Of a stretch of DNA of 15,762 nt, positions 6,125 through 13,907 are shown one piece after another. Below the pieces are notes generated by a model. That model did not search any database. It was given only the letters and a program-made list of their open reading frames with translations, and was not told where the DNA came from. The DNA lies in contig JAUZQX010000002.1 of NCBI GenBank assembly GCA_030950765.1, forward strand, positions 1-15,762, read 5' to 3'. Every line of letters starts with the position of its first letter. The stretch's first letter is position 1. A program made the translations under genes and the position numbers. This stretch comes from Ghiorsea sp. Lineage in GTDB: Bacteria > Pseudomonadota > Zetaproteobacteria > Mariprofundales > Mariprofundaceae.

Positions 6125-8586
6125 GCAGGTTTAACCACGAGGTTAAGCAAACGACCTTTGACCAAAATCACTTTGACAATTTGCTGACCTTCCAACCACT
6201 TGCTTATACCTTCATCGGCTTGCGCTGCGAGCAAAGCGTCATCTTGGCTGACATCAGGAGAAACGATAATTTCACCGCGTTTTTTGCCTTGAATTTGCAC
6301 CACCAAGTTGATTTCATCTTGAACCAAAGCAGATTCATCCACTTCTGGCCAAGCTGCCATCACAGCAATCGTCTCAAAACCTAATTTTTCACCACATTCA
6401 CACGCAAAGTGTGGCACCAATGGTGCAAGCATGGTCACCAAGGCTTTCGCCCCTTCTTCAAACACCGCTTTGCCTTCATCATCACAAGCTTCAAAGGCAT
6501 TTAACGCATTGGATAACTCCATCATGGCTGCAATTGCCACATTAAATGCAAAACCTTGCTCAAAAGCATGGGTCACACGTTGAATATGCGTATGAATGGT
6601 GCGGCGCAATGTTTTGGTGGTTTTAGCATCAGCTTGACCTTGGTAAGTGTTCCCCACTTTATCCAGCAATACCCACACACGGTTAAGAAAACGGCTTGCG
6701 CCTTCCACACCTTTATCACTCCACTCCAAATCACGCTCTGGTGGGGCTGCAAACAAAGTGAATAAACGCGCGGTATCCGCACCGTATTTTTCAATAATAT
6801 CTTTGGGGTCAACCGTATTACCCTTGGATTTAGACATCTTGGTACCATCCAACAGTACCATGCCTTGGGTTAATAGGTTTTTAAATGGTTCTGAGCCAAC
6901 TTTATCACCATCAAACAAACCCATGTCACGCATCAATTTATGGTAAAAACGGGCATATAACAGATGAAGAACCGCATGTTCAACACCACCAATATATTGA
7001 TCAACAGGCGACCATTTTTCCATCGCATCAGCATTCACCATAGCTGTATCGCAGCTTGCTGAGGTATAACGATTCATATACCAAGAGGATTCCATAAAAG
7101 TATCAAAGGTATCGGTTTCACGTTTGGCGGCTTTGCCACACTGAGGGCAAGTCGTATTTACAAATTCCTCACAATCAGCCAGTGGCGAAGCACCACCTGT
7201 AGGCTGCAAATGTTCAGGTAGTACCACAGGCAAATCTTGCTCAGGCACAGCCACTGTACCACAATCATCACAGTGAATTACTGGGATTGGTGTGCCCCAA
7301 TAACGTTGACGTGATACCAACCAATCTCGCAAACGGAACTGTGTGCGCTGCTCGCCTTTACCGTGTGTAGTCAACCAATGCGTAATCGTTTTTTTGGCTT
7401 TATTTGATTTTAAACCATCAAACTCACCTGAGTGTATCAGCACACCAGCGTCCGTGTATGCTGCATCATTCACATCAGCATCACCCGCTGCATTCGTAAT
7501 CACTTGTTTGATATTTAAACCGTATTTCTTAGCAAAATCATAATCACGCTCATCATGAGCTGGCACACTCATCACAGCACCCGTGCCATACGACATCAAT
7601 ACAAAGTTTGCCACCCAAACTGGCACGGCTTCACCCGTAATCGGATGAATCGCGTTAATCCCCAATGCCATGCCTTTCTTTTCCATGGTTGCGACATCGG
7701 CTTCTTTGGTCGAAATCGTGCTGCATTCTTCTAAAAATACAGCCAGTTCGGCATTATTTTCAGCAGCTTGAAGCGCCAAAGGATGGGCAGCGGCAACTGC
7801 CATATAAGTTACACCCATCAATGTATCAGGGCGGGTTGTGAAAATATCCAAAACTTCATCGCTGTTTTCGACTTTAAATGAAACTTCCGCACCTGAAGAT
7901 TTACCAATCCAGTTGCGTTGCATACCCACAACCTTGTCAGGCCAACCCTTCAATTGGTCAAGGTCGTTTAATAATTCATCGGCATAATCGGTGATTTTAA
8001 TAAACCATTGCGCCAAGTTCTTTTTATGCACAGGGGTATCACAACGCCAGCACACACCATCCTCCACCTGCTCATTGGCAAGCACTGTATGACATGGGTC
8101 GCACCAGTTTACCTCAGCTTCTTTGCGGTACGCCAAACCTTTTTTCATCAGTTTGGTGAACATCCATTGTTCCCAGCGATAATATTCAGGTTTACAGGTC
8201 GCAATTTCGCGGCTCCAATCATAGGAAAGACCCAAACGTTTAAGCTGAACCTGCATTTGTTCGATATTGGCATACGTCCATTCCGCAGGCGGTTTACCAT
8301 GTTTAATCGCCGCATTTTCCGCAGGCAGACCAAACGCGTCCCAGCCAATTGGGTGCAATACATTAAAACCCTGCATACGTTTGTAGCGCGCAACCGCATC
8401 ACCCAAACAGTAGTTGCGCACATGCCCCATGTGTAAATTACCTGATGGGTAAGGAAACATCTCAAGGCAATAATAACTTGGGCGTGTATCCGATTGATCT
8501 TCATTGGCAATATCAATGCCAGACTCATCCCAACGTGTTTGCCATTTGGCTTCAATGGATTGGGGGGTGTATAACTTCTCTGACAC
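6121..8586 (-). CDS. leuS: Leucyl-tRNA synthetase
   Basis: A class Ia aminoacyl-tRNA synthetase that charges tRNA-Leu. The 821 residues are full length for bacterial LeuRS. Visible features: HIGH-type motif HMGH (52-55), zinc-knuckle cysteines C162/C165/C179/C182, the CP1 editing domain with TTRPDT (250-255) and VPAHDERD (D345, the universally conserved editing aspartate), a second Cys pair set (C439/C442, C480/C483), RLRDWLVSRQRYWG (418-431) and KMSKSKGN (583-590). The C-terminus is intact. The start codon is GTG at 8584-8586, with AGAGG seven bases upstream. The next ATG-like positions are internal to conserved sequence. It is the first gene of the five-gene minus-strand operon. Confidence 0.98.
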   Translation of the reverse strand: MSEKLYTPQSIEAKWQTRWDESGIDIANEDQSDTRPSYYCLEMFPYPSGNLHMGHVRNYCLGDAVARYKRMQGFNVLHPIGWDAFGLPAENAAIKHGKPPAEWTYANIEQMQVQLKRLGLSYDWSREIATCKPEYYRWEQWMFTKLMKKGLAYRKEAEVNWCDPCHTVLANEQVEDGVCWRCDTPVHKKNLAQWFIKITDYADELLNDLDQLKGWPDKVVGMQRNWIGKSSGAEVSFKVENSDEVLDIFTTRPDTLMGVTYMAVAAAHPLALQAAENNAELAVFLEECSTISTKEADVATMEKKGMALGINAIHPITGEAVPVWVANFVLMSYGTGAVMSVPAHDERDYDFAKKYGLNIKQVITNAAGDADVNDAAYTDAGVLIHSGEFDGLKSNKAKKTITHWLTTHGKGEQRTQFRLRDWLVSRQRYWGTPIPVIHCDDCGTVAVPEQDLPVVLPEHLQPTGGASPLADCEEFVNTTCPQCGKAAKRETDTFDTFMESSWYMNRYTSASCDTAMVNADAMEKWSPVDQYIGGVEHAVLHLLYARFYHKLMRDMGLFDGDKVGSEPFKNLLTQGMVLLDGTKMSKSKGNTVDPKDIIEKYGADTARLFTLFAAPPERDLEWSDKGVEGASRFLNRVWVLLDKVGNTYQGQADAKTTKTLRRTIHTHIQRVTHAFEQGFAFNVAIAAMMELSNALNAFEACDDEGKAVFEEGAKALVTMLAPLVPHFACECGEKLGFETIAVMAAWPEVDESALVQDEINLVVQIQGKKRGEIIVSPDVSQDDALLAAQADEGISKWLEGQQIVKVILVKGRLLNLVVKPA

Positions 8587-8653
8587 GTAAAAACCTCTTT
8601 TTAATACACCAATGTAAGGTGCATACTTAAATTGAAGTGCATATCATAAGCAA

Positions 8654-8680
8654 TAACGGCATGAATAAAAGTGCCGATTA
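8654..8680 (+). promoter_or_regulatory. Weak sigma-28-like site upstream of the TPR-barrel gene
   Basis: TAAC (8654-8657), exactly 15 bases, then GCCGATTA (8673-8680). This is the FliA layout with two mismatches to TAAA-N15-GCCGATAA. It points towards the TPR-barrel/FecR genes and would leave a leader of about 145 nt. It overlaps the proposed leuS promoter on the other strand. One-off matches of this quality occur by chance, so support is low. Confidence 0.25.
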
Positions 8681-8693
8681 CACTATTCGTCAA
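8665..8693 (-). promoter_or_regulatory. Candidate sigma-70 promoter for leuS operon
   Basis: On the minus strand TTGACG (8693-8688) and TTTTAT (8670-8665) are spaced 17 bases apart. Matches are 5/6 at -35 and 4/6 at -10. Transcription would start near 8658, giving a leader of about 70 nt before the GTG of leuS. This is too short for a T-box leader. Confidence 0.4.
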
Positions 8694-8832
8694 TAAACAT
8701 CTGTACTTGTTTTACCCGCGACCCTCTTTAGAGCCCAGAAAGGCGTATAACTTGATAAAAGCTTAAGCACCAACTACACTCAAGTGTGCGTAACACACGA
8801 GTAACATTGTTTAAGGTGGTGACAAACACACG

Positions 8833-10380
8833 ATGAAATACATAAAATTTACCTTCATAAATGTCCTTTTATGTTTTTACAGTATTAACACCTATGCTGC
8901 AGAAACAAACATGAATAACCTTGACCAATCCATACTTTTATCCGCTGTTGAAGACTACCGCTTTAGTGATTTTGATACTGCCATAACCAGCTTAGAGAAG
9001 CTTCATCAGCAATACCCCAACCATCTAAAAACCATGCGCTATTTGGCTCTATCTTACAAGGACAATACACAATTAAACAAAGCTGCCCAAACGTTCCAAG
9101 CTTGGCTAAAAGCTGCACACGATGTTGCTTCACAAAACAAACGTTTTGCCCTGCTAGGGCTTGCCAACGTGGAGCGTCAACGCAAAAATTATGATGCAAG
9201 TATTGCTGCTTTAACAACATGGTTAAAAATCCAACCGGGCGACACCAAAACGCGTATCAACTTGGGTGATGTACAGGTGCGCAATAAAGATTACAATGAT
9301 GCGAATGATACGTGGCGTACAATTCTGACGTCAGCTAACGCAAATGATGCTGAAAAAGCTGCGGCCTGGTACTACAAAGCTTGGGTCGCTTATTTACAAG
9401 GTAACATGAGTAGTACCAAAACATTCGCGCACACATCACTTACTCTTGATAGCAAAGGCATGTACGCAGCAGCAGCCAAACAACTTATGGATGCCCCACC
9501 CTTAAAAACAACAGGTTTTTCTGCAACAACAGACTTGGGATTCTTTTATAACTCCAATGTTGAGCTATTACCCGATATTTTGAGAACAGGAGACCAAGGT
9601 GGGGATGCGGGTTTACAAGCAGACATCCAGCTTCTTTGGACCCTTCAAGACAATAGCATTCATTACACCTTTAGCGACACTACCCACCAAGAGCGCAGTG
9701 AATATGACATCATGGTTCATATTCTTGGTGGTTCATGGGCATTCAGCAAATGGCAGCTTTCACCATCTTTGGAATATATCGCGCTCAACAAAGAGAAACT
9801 ATACCAAGCTTATGCACTTAACATTGCTTACAACCAAGATAACTGGGGTTACCATTATGCCATCAAAAGCAAGGCATATAGTGATAGCTATGGAAACACG
9901 AACGTCAACTTATCACGGTTGGGTGGTTTAACCCACAACATCGGACTCAGTCAATCAACAGACTTTCAAGATATACAAGCCAACTTCACAGCCGACATCA
10001 TCAGCGAGCAAACCAAGGGTGATATTACCCATGACAAAACCGATGATTACACCCAGCTATCTTTAACTGCCCAGCTTGTATACGTTGGTACTAGCGATTT
10101 ATCACTCTCATCTTCAATACAAACATACACGCGTAAATATGCAAAAGCAGATACAACAGCTTTACTTAACCCAGCATCAAATACCTCTCGGTCTGATATG
10201 TATCTAAATATTGCTGCATCTGCAATATGGAAACCATTAACCGACAAGGACTCATCATTTATTGTCGACATATCTTACCAAAAAAATAATTCCAATTATG
10301 ATGAAGCTACGGTTAACAGCCTATCCATTAAGTCTTATGACGCTTGGAAAACACGCATTTCATATTCCAAGCAATGGTGA
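8833..10380 (+). CDS. Exported TPR protein with C-terminal outer-membrane beta-barrel
   Basis: A 515-residue protein with a Sec signal peptide (cleavage near residue 22, TYA-AE). Residues about 30-225 are helical with TPR-like repeats; DTAITSLEKLHQQYPNHLKTMRYLALSY and YDASIAALTTWLKIQPGDTKTRINLGDV are the clearest. From about 228 the sequence changes to alternating polar/hydrophobic strands with many Ser/Thr/Tyr, starting with GFFYNSNVELLPD, a pattern common at the first strand of TPR-barrel surface proteins. The last residue is Trp (SYSKQW), as expected of a strand recognised by the BAM machinery. The layout resembles Slam/DUF560 or PgaA-type proteins (periplasmic TPR, barrel in the outer membrane), but neither family is established here. 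A purine-rich AAGGTGG (8813-8819) lies rather far from the ATG. The FecR gene follows after 35 bases, probably in the same transcript. Confidence 0.78.
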   Translation: MKYIKFTFINVLLCFYSINTYAAETNMNNLDQSILLSAVEDYRFSDFDTAITSLEKLHQQYPNHLKTMRYLALSYKDNTQLNKAAQTFQAWLKAAHDVASQNKRFALLGLANVERQRKNYDASIAALTTWLKIQPGDTKTRINLGDVQVRNKDYNDANDTWRTILTSANANDAEKAAAWYYKAWVAYLQGNMSSTKTFAHTSLTLDSKGMYAAAAKQLMDAPPLKTTGFSATTDLGFFYNSNVELLPDILRTGDQGGDAGLQADIQLLWTLQDNSIHYTFSDTTHQERSEYDIMVHILGGSWAFSKWQLSPSLEYIALNKEKLYQAYALNIAYNQDNWGYHYAIKSKAYSDSYGNTNVNLSRLGGLTHNIGLSQSTDFQDIQANFTADIISEQTKGDITHDKTDDYTQLSLTAQLVYVGTSDLSLSSSIQTYTRKYAKADTTALLNPASNTSRSDMYLNIAASAIWKPLTDKDSSFIVDISYQKNNSNYDEATVNSLSIKSYDAWKTRISYSKQW

Positions 10381-10415
10381 AAATCATACCGCAGAAAAAC
10401 ACGCAGGAGACAAAC

Positions 10416-11330
10416 ATGTTCAAAACATTCACATTTTTCGCACTTATACTCATCAGTATCAGCTTGTTGCCAGCCCAGCAAAGTTTTGCTGCCACTGGTG
10501 TTGGTCGTATTGCCCACACCTATGGTCCGACGTGGATAGAGCGCGGTCGTCAGTTAGACAAGCTTGAAAAAGGACAAGTTGTACTACGCAATGATTCAAT
10601 TATTACCGGCTCTAGGGGGCGCGTAAAAATCCTAATGCGCGATGGAAGTAAAGTGTATGTGGGTGCAAAAAGTCGTATCTCGCTTCGCCAATACACCATG
10701 AAAGAAGATAAGTTATTTTCTGCAACTATTCATATGTTATGGGGTAAAGCACGATTTTTTGTGAATAAACTAACTGCTAAAAACGCATCTTTTAAGGTGA
10801 ATACTTCAACTGCGGTATTGGGTGTCCGCGGCACTGAATTTATTGTCTCCGTACCGCCAACACCTGAATTATTAGCCAAAGCGCTTCAACATATAACCAT
10901 GGCTGATATTCCAGCTTTACCAACACGCGCCGCATTGATTGAAGGTGCTATTCAAATCAGTACAGGTATTGGTAAACCTATCCTGCTTCGCCCTGGTAAT
11001 ACTGCTGACATTGGCATCAATAAAAAAGTCCGCACTTTCAAAACTTCAAGCGATGACATTGATAACCATGAACAAAGTCTTTCGCCAAACAACAAACATC
11101 AAGGCAAGAAAAAACCAGAATCTGATGTGCAACAAAATGATGATGGTTTTTCCCTAACGCCACCCCCTACGTTCTACAAAGGAAAAGTACCTTCCCAGAT
11201 GAGTAAGGACAAACGAAAAGCCATTAAAAAACGTATTTCAAGACCCAATCCAAGTGATGCGACCAATGCCATTCAAAACTTAAGCAGCACTACAGACATC
11301 ACCATTAAACCAAGTTTTGTAAAACCATAA
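10416..11330 (+). CDS. Periplasmic FecR-domain protein
   Basis: A 304-residue exported protein with a Sec signal peptide (cleavage near SFA-AT, residue 25). Residues about 55-145 match the FecR domain (PF04773): a G-x-V/I-x-T-G region at SIITGSRGRVKILMRDGSK, then VGAKSRI, GKARFFVNKL and the diagnostic STAVLGVRGTEFIV (131-144). The C-terminal third is hydrophilic, Lys/Ser/Pro-rich and probably disordered. ATG 10416 was chosen because AGGAGA (10405-10410) lies five bases upstream and a proper signal peptide begins there. An in-frame ATG at 10344 lies inside the upstream gene and would put 24 polar residues before the signal. Classical FecR proteins are inner-membrane sigma regulators. This one is soluble with no sigma-factor neighbour, so a structural or sensory role with the TPR-barrel partner is more likely. 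Confidence 0.85.
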   Translation: MFKTFTFFALILISISLLPAQQSFAATGVGRIAHTYGPTWIERGRQLDKLEKGQVVLRNDSIITGSRGRVKILMRDGSKVYVGAKSRISLRQYTMKEDKLFSATIHMLWGKARFFVNKLTAKNASFKVNTSTAVLGVRGTEFIVSVPPTPELLAKALQHITMADIPALPTRAALIEGAIQISTGIGKPILLRPGNTADIGINKKVRTFKTSSDDIDNHEQSLSPNNKHQGKKKPESDVQQNDDGFSLTPPPTFYKGKVPSQMSKDKRKAIKKRISRPNPSDATNAIQNLSSTTDITIKPSFVKP

Positions 11331-11337
11331 ACCTGCA

Positions 11338-12543
11338 TTAAGGAATCATAAGACGTTCTGTATAAAGCAGGTAATCATTATGCTCCGCATCTTGTAAAGC
11401 ACGTTGAATCAAGGCTTTAACATCGCTTTGTGGGTTATCCAACAATAGGCTTTTGTATATACCTTTATAAAACTGATCAGGTACAACTTGGACTTCAAAC
11501 AATACCTGTACCGCCTGATGGTTAGGTGTATGAATGGCAAACATACGTGTCTCATCAGGCATGAGTCGTGTATCTCTCTTTTCTTGCCAGCCATCATCAA
11601 AATATACCTCACGCACCATATCCCACTGCCATGTTTGTAACACTTTACCCAACTTGTCCAAAGCCTTGGCCTGCACAGTCACTTTTGGGGTAACATAGGT
11701 TGGAAAAGCGTGACCAATACGTTGGGATGTCATTTGCAGTGTTGGCATATCATCTTGATTGATAAACACAGTTATATCCAAACCTGCTCGCGTAAATGCC
11801 TTATCATGAATGCCTTTAAACTGATGTTTCCTATCTGGCATATGGCAGCTTTGACAATGTTTACCTTCTTCAGCAAACCTACTTTGCTGCCATTCTTTCA
11901 CTGTATTCTCCAAAGGTTTACCATTAATAGCATACGCTTGAGGAAATTGATGGCATTCTGTACAAAAAGAAGATTGCTCAAACTTTTTACTGGCAATAAA
12001 ACCACCATGAGCTTCACCTGCCATTAAACCTTCCTGCTCACTTCCCTTTCGAGGTGACCCAAACCGTTGCCCTTGTCGCACATGACAAACTGCACAGCTC
12101 ACACCTGAATGTCTTAGTAGCAACCTGGCTTCATTCGCCTCTAAACCTGCATCCTGACTCACACCCTGCGGAAATTGCCGTAATGTTTTTAAAGAGGTCA
12201 ACATCTGAGAATCTGAATCAAACAACTGTTGTTCAAGCGGCGCATGGCATCGTAAACAATCACTACCTGCCTCATGCCTCATATCTGCAAACTGACCGAC
12301 CATCCCCGGTGAGTATGCTTTGGCATGTAAGCTTTGTTTCCAGTCATTAAACTGACTCTCATGGCACTGTGCACACGCCTCAGGACGCATGTTCTTTTCC
12401 AATGCCGACCAATCATGGTTTTGCGTCACTGTGGCTATGGGTTCATCCCAATAGGCGTTCAACATGGATTGCCACCCTGCTGCCATCAGTAATATACCTA
12501 TCAAAGTGATAACAAGCATGTTCAATACATTACGTAAAAGCAT
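11338..12543 (-). CDS. Membrane-anchored pentahaem cytochrome c
   Basis: A 401-residue protein (from ATG 12543) with one N-terminal hydrophobic helix (about residues 8-25, LVITLIGILLMAAGW) and no cleavable signal, so it is probably anchored in the inner membrane facing the periplasm. Five CxxCH haem sites are visible: CAQCH, CLRCH, CAVCH, CTECH and CQSCH, all within about residues 57-235. The remaining 165 residues have no haem motif, look beta-rich and contain GHAFPT. That motif recurs after the haem region in cytochrome c554-like multihaem proteins. It probably relays electrons; donor and acceptor are unknown. Start: TTG at 12546 sits next to ATG 12543, and GAGG lies 8 and 11 bases upstream respectively, so either could be used. 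It follows the NPC cytochrome gene across a hairpin. Its stop is seven bases from the convergent FecR gene. Confidence 0.88.
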   Translation of the reverse strand: MLLRNVLNMLVITLIGILLMAAGWQSMLNAYWDEPIATVTQNHDWSALEKNMRPEACAQCHESQFNDWKQSLHAKAYSPGMVGQFADMRHEAGSDCLRCHAPLEQQLFDSDSQMLTSLKTLRQFPQGVSQDAGLEANEARLLLRHSGVSCAVCHVRQGQRFGSPRKGSEQEGLMAGEAHGGFIASKKFEQSSFCTECHQFPQAYAINGKPLENTVKEWQQSRFAEEGKHCQSCHMPDRKHQFKGIHDKAFTRAGLDITVFINQDDMPTLQMTSQRIGHAFPTYVTPKVTVQAKALDKLGKVLQTWQWDMVREVYFDDGWQEKRDTRLMPDETRMFAIHTPNHQAVQVLFEVQVVPDQFYKGIYKSLLLDNPQSDVKALIQRALQDAEHNDYLLYTERLMIP

Positions 12544-12573
12544 CAATAACTTTTCCTCATGGCTTAAAACCTT

Positions 12574-12597
12574 GAGGGTGATCTTTACATCACCCTC
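12574..12597 (-). terminator. Strong hairpin between the two cytochrome genes
   Basis: GAGGGTGAT and ATCACCCTC form a perfect 9-bp stem around a 6-base loop. It is downstream of the NPC-repeat cytochrome stop and ahead of the pentahaem start on the minus strand. Only a weak T-run (GGTTTTAAG) follows, so it may be a partial terminator or mRNA-stability element that sets a higher level for the first gene. Confidence 0.55.
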
Positions 12598-12619
12598 GTC
12601 GTTTCTTACTTATTCATTC

Positions 12620-13204
12620 TTACTTGTCGGCTTTCAAATACTTCATGCGATATGCTCGAAAATAAGCTGCCAATGCTGTCATCTCTTTGGAGTTGGGCGC
12701 AAATTGCTCGCCTTGCATAGGATTTAGCATACAATAGTTAATCATTTGATCCAATGTGACCACATCATCAACCATTGCCACATAGTGTGGATAATTTTGG
12801 CGTCTATCCAAGTTAAGGTTATCATAATCAGCATGACACGATAAACAAGCTAAGCCTGATTTACCCAAAGCTTCATCTTGCCACATTTTTTTACCTGCAG
12901 TGGCAGCTTGTTGGAACGTCTTGAAGCTACCACTTCTTATCTTTTTTTGTGTATCTTCTCCCATAGAACAGGGGTTCATACTGCATGGGTTACACGGATT
13001 CATCTTCTGATGTTTTTTCATACTACAAGGGTTGCATGGGTTCATTTTGTGATGTTTTTTCATATCACACGGATTCATGCTACACGGGTTATGTTTCATT
13101 TTATTCATACTGCATGGGTTGCATGGGTTAGAACCCGCAATGGCAGTGCCTGAAACACCAAACATTAGCCCTAAAGCCATGATTAACATTAGTTTTTTTA
13201 ACAT
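12620..13204 (-). CDS. Periplasmic monohaem cytochrome c with Asn-Pro-Cys repeat region
   Basis: A 194-residue exported protein. Signal peptide residues 1-23 (cleavage at AIA-GS). Residues 26-81 hold nine Asn-Pro-Cys motifs mixed with Met, Lys and His (units like KMNPCNPCSMKKH). The C-terminal domain (about 85-194) has one haem site, CLSCH (120-124), and a downstream INYCMLNPM...EMTALAAYFRAY pattern like SoxA/TsdA-type cytochrome c domains (C-x-x-x-x-M, then S-x-E-M-x-A-L-x-A-Y). A good AGGAGAG lies just upstream of the ATG. The pentahaem gene follows, so the two probably act together in periplasmic electron transfer. The nine repeat cysteines are not CxxCH motifs. They could bind a metal such as copper or iron, or form disulfides. 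The haem call is firm; substrate and repeat role are not known. Confidence 0.85.
   Translation of the reverse strand: MLKKLMLIMALGLMFGVSGTAIAGSNPCNPCSMNKMKHNPCSMNPCDMKKHHKMNPCNPCSMKKHQKMNPCNPCSMNPCSMGEDTQKKIRSGSFKTFQQAATAGKKMWQDEALGKSGLACLSCHADYDNLNLDRRQNYPHYVAMVDDVVTLDQMINYCMLNPMQGEQFAPNSKEMTALAAYFRAYRMKYLKADK
12962..13129 (-). repeat. NPC (Asn-Pro-Cys) tandem repeat coding region
   Basis: This part of the cytochrome gene encodes nine NPC triplets. The clearest units are two about 42 bases long (residues 53-66 and 67-80: KMNPCNPCSM followed by KKHQ or NPCS). The DNA shows the same repetition (recurrent GATGTTTTTTCAT and GGGTTGCATGGGTT on the plus strand), which suggests growth by slippage or unequal exchange. 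Confidence 0.85.
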
Positions 13205-13233
13205 TGTACTCTCCTCATCCTACCTATCATTTT

Positions 13234-13254
13234 TCAGCATATGTGAGATGCTGA
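13234..13254. other. 7-bp inverted repeat in the cytochrome leader
   Basis: TCAGCAT and ATGCTGA flank a 7-base spacer (ATGTGAG), about 30-50 bases upstream of the NPC cytochrome start and about 85 bases upstream of the yajL-like start. It could be an operator for a dimeric regulator or an mRNA hairpin in the cytochrome leader. No specific regulator is suggested by the sequence. Confidence 0.3.
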
Positions 13255-13276
13255 TTAACCATGTAGTCGATACGAC

Positions 13277-13304
13277 TTGCTAAGCTTTACAATGATTCTA
13301 AACT
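13277..13304 (+). promoter_or_regulatory. Candidate sigma-70 promoter for the DJ-1 family gene
   Basis: TTGCTA (13277-13282) and TAAACT (13299-13304), 16 bases apart, each match 4 of 6 consensus bases. The start would be near 13311, a short leader before AGGAG (13329-13333) and the ATG. Confidence 0.35.
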
Positions 13305-13338
13305 TTGCCTTATGTTTAAGTGAGAATTAGGAGCGCAT

Positions 13339-13893
13339 ATGAAACAAGTGCTTGTGCCATTTACCACAGGGGTAGAAGAAATCGAATTGGTTGCGATTGT
13401 GGACATCTTGCGCCGTGCGGGTGTCGAAGTTTGTATGGCTAGCCTTGATGGGGAATCTGTTGTAGGTCGCTCGGGCATCACGCTACAGGCTGACCAACAT
13501 ATACAAGATTGCGTCGATATGTCTTGGGATATGATTGTATTACCTGGCGGTTTGCCCAACGCGCAATTGCTTCAAGACAGTGACATCGTCAAAGGCATCA
13601 TGTGCAAGCAAGCCGCACAACAGAAAACTGTAGCTGCTATCTGCGCTGCTCCTGTTGCACTTGCATATTTTGGTCTTACTGCAAACAAACAAGTCACATC
13701 CTATCCGTCTTTTGAAGCAGAGATGCAACAACTACAACCTTCATCTAACTACCTGCAACAAGCTGTCGTTGAAGATGGTAATACTATCACCAGTCGCGGT
13801 GCAGGTACTGCGGTTGAATTTTCACTCACCCTTGTCGCTAAATTATGTGGACAGCAACAAGCCGAAAAAGTTCGTATATCCATTGTTGCCTAG
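13339..13893 (+). CDS. yajL: DJ-1/PfpI family protein (YajL-like)
   Basis: A 184-residue cytoplasmic protein of the DJ-1/YajL/ThiJ group. The family nucleophile is C102 in AAICAAP at the nucleophile elbow, and the partner glutamate is E16 in GVEEIE (equivalent to DJ-1 E18). PGG (69-71) and SRGAGTA (152-158) are also family features. Members have been reported as oxidative-stress sensors, chaperones and glyoxalase/deglycase enzymes, and the deglycase activity is disputed. Older annotations calling such proteins thiazole monophosphate biosynthesis enzymes are not supported. AGGAG sits five bases before the ATG. It is divergent from the cytochrome pair, and the DUF218 gene follows, probably in one transcript. 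Confidence 0.92.
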   Translation: MKQVLVPFTTGVEEIELVAIVDILRRAGVEVCMASLDGESVVGRSGITLQADQHIQDCVDMSWDMIVLPGGLPNAQLLQDSDIVKGIMCKQAAQQKTVAAICAAPVALAYFGLTANKQVTSYPSFEAEMQQLQPSSNYLQQAVVEDGNTITSRGAGTAVEFSLTLVAKLCGQQQAEKVRISIVA

Positions 13894-13907
13894 ACATATC
13901 ACACAAC

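Noticed and set aside
6411..6430. Sigma-54-like spacing (TGGCAC followed by TGCA)
   Set aside because: Inside leuS and pointing antisense, with no gene start downstream on that strand; likely chance.
8008..8436. 142-codon open frame on the plus strand
   Set aside because: Lies wholly antisense to conserved leuS sequence including the HMGH region; no ribosome binding site or recognisable domain.
8587..8700. Leader RNA such as a T-box for leuS
   Set aside because: The distance from a plausible start to the GTG is only about 70 nt, and no T-box or specifier-loop signature is visible; such leaders are also uncommon in Gram-negatives.
10344..10415. Longer start for the FecR-domain gene at 10344
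   Set aside because: Overlaps the TPR-barrel gene and places 24 polar residues before the signal peptide; the ATG at 10416 has a good AGGAGA.
10850..11160. FecR gene as an iron-uptake sigma-regulator locus
   Set aside because: No sigma factor or TonB receptor gene lies nearby, and the protein is exported without a membrane helix.
12962..13129. CRISPR-like array suggested by repeats
   Set aside because: Repeats are in frame and code for NPC motifs, without equal unique spacers.
12878..13153. 91-codon open frame on the plus strand with repetitive Trp-Val/His-Phe pattern
   Set aside because: Antisense reading of the NPC repeat tract; the repetition comes from the real gene.
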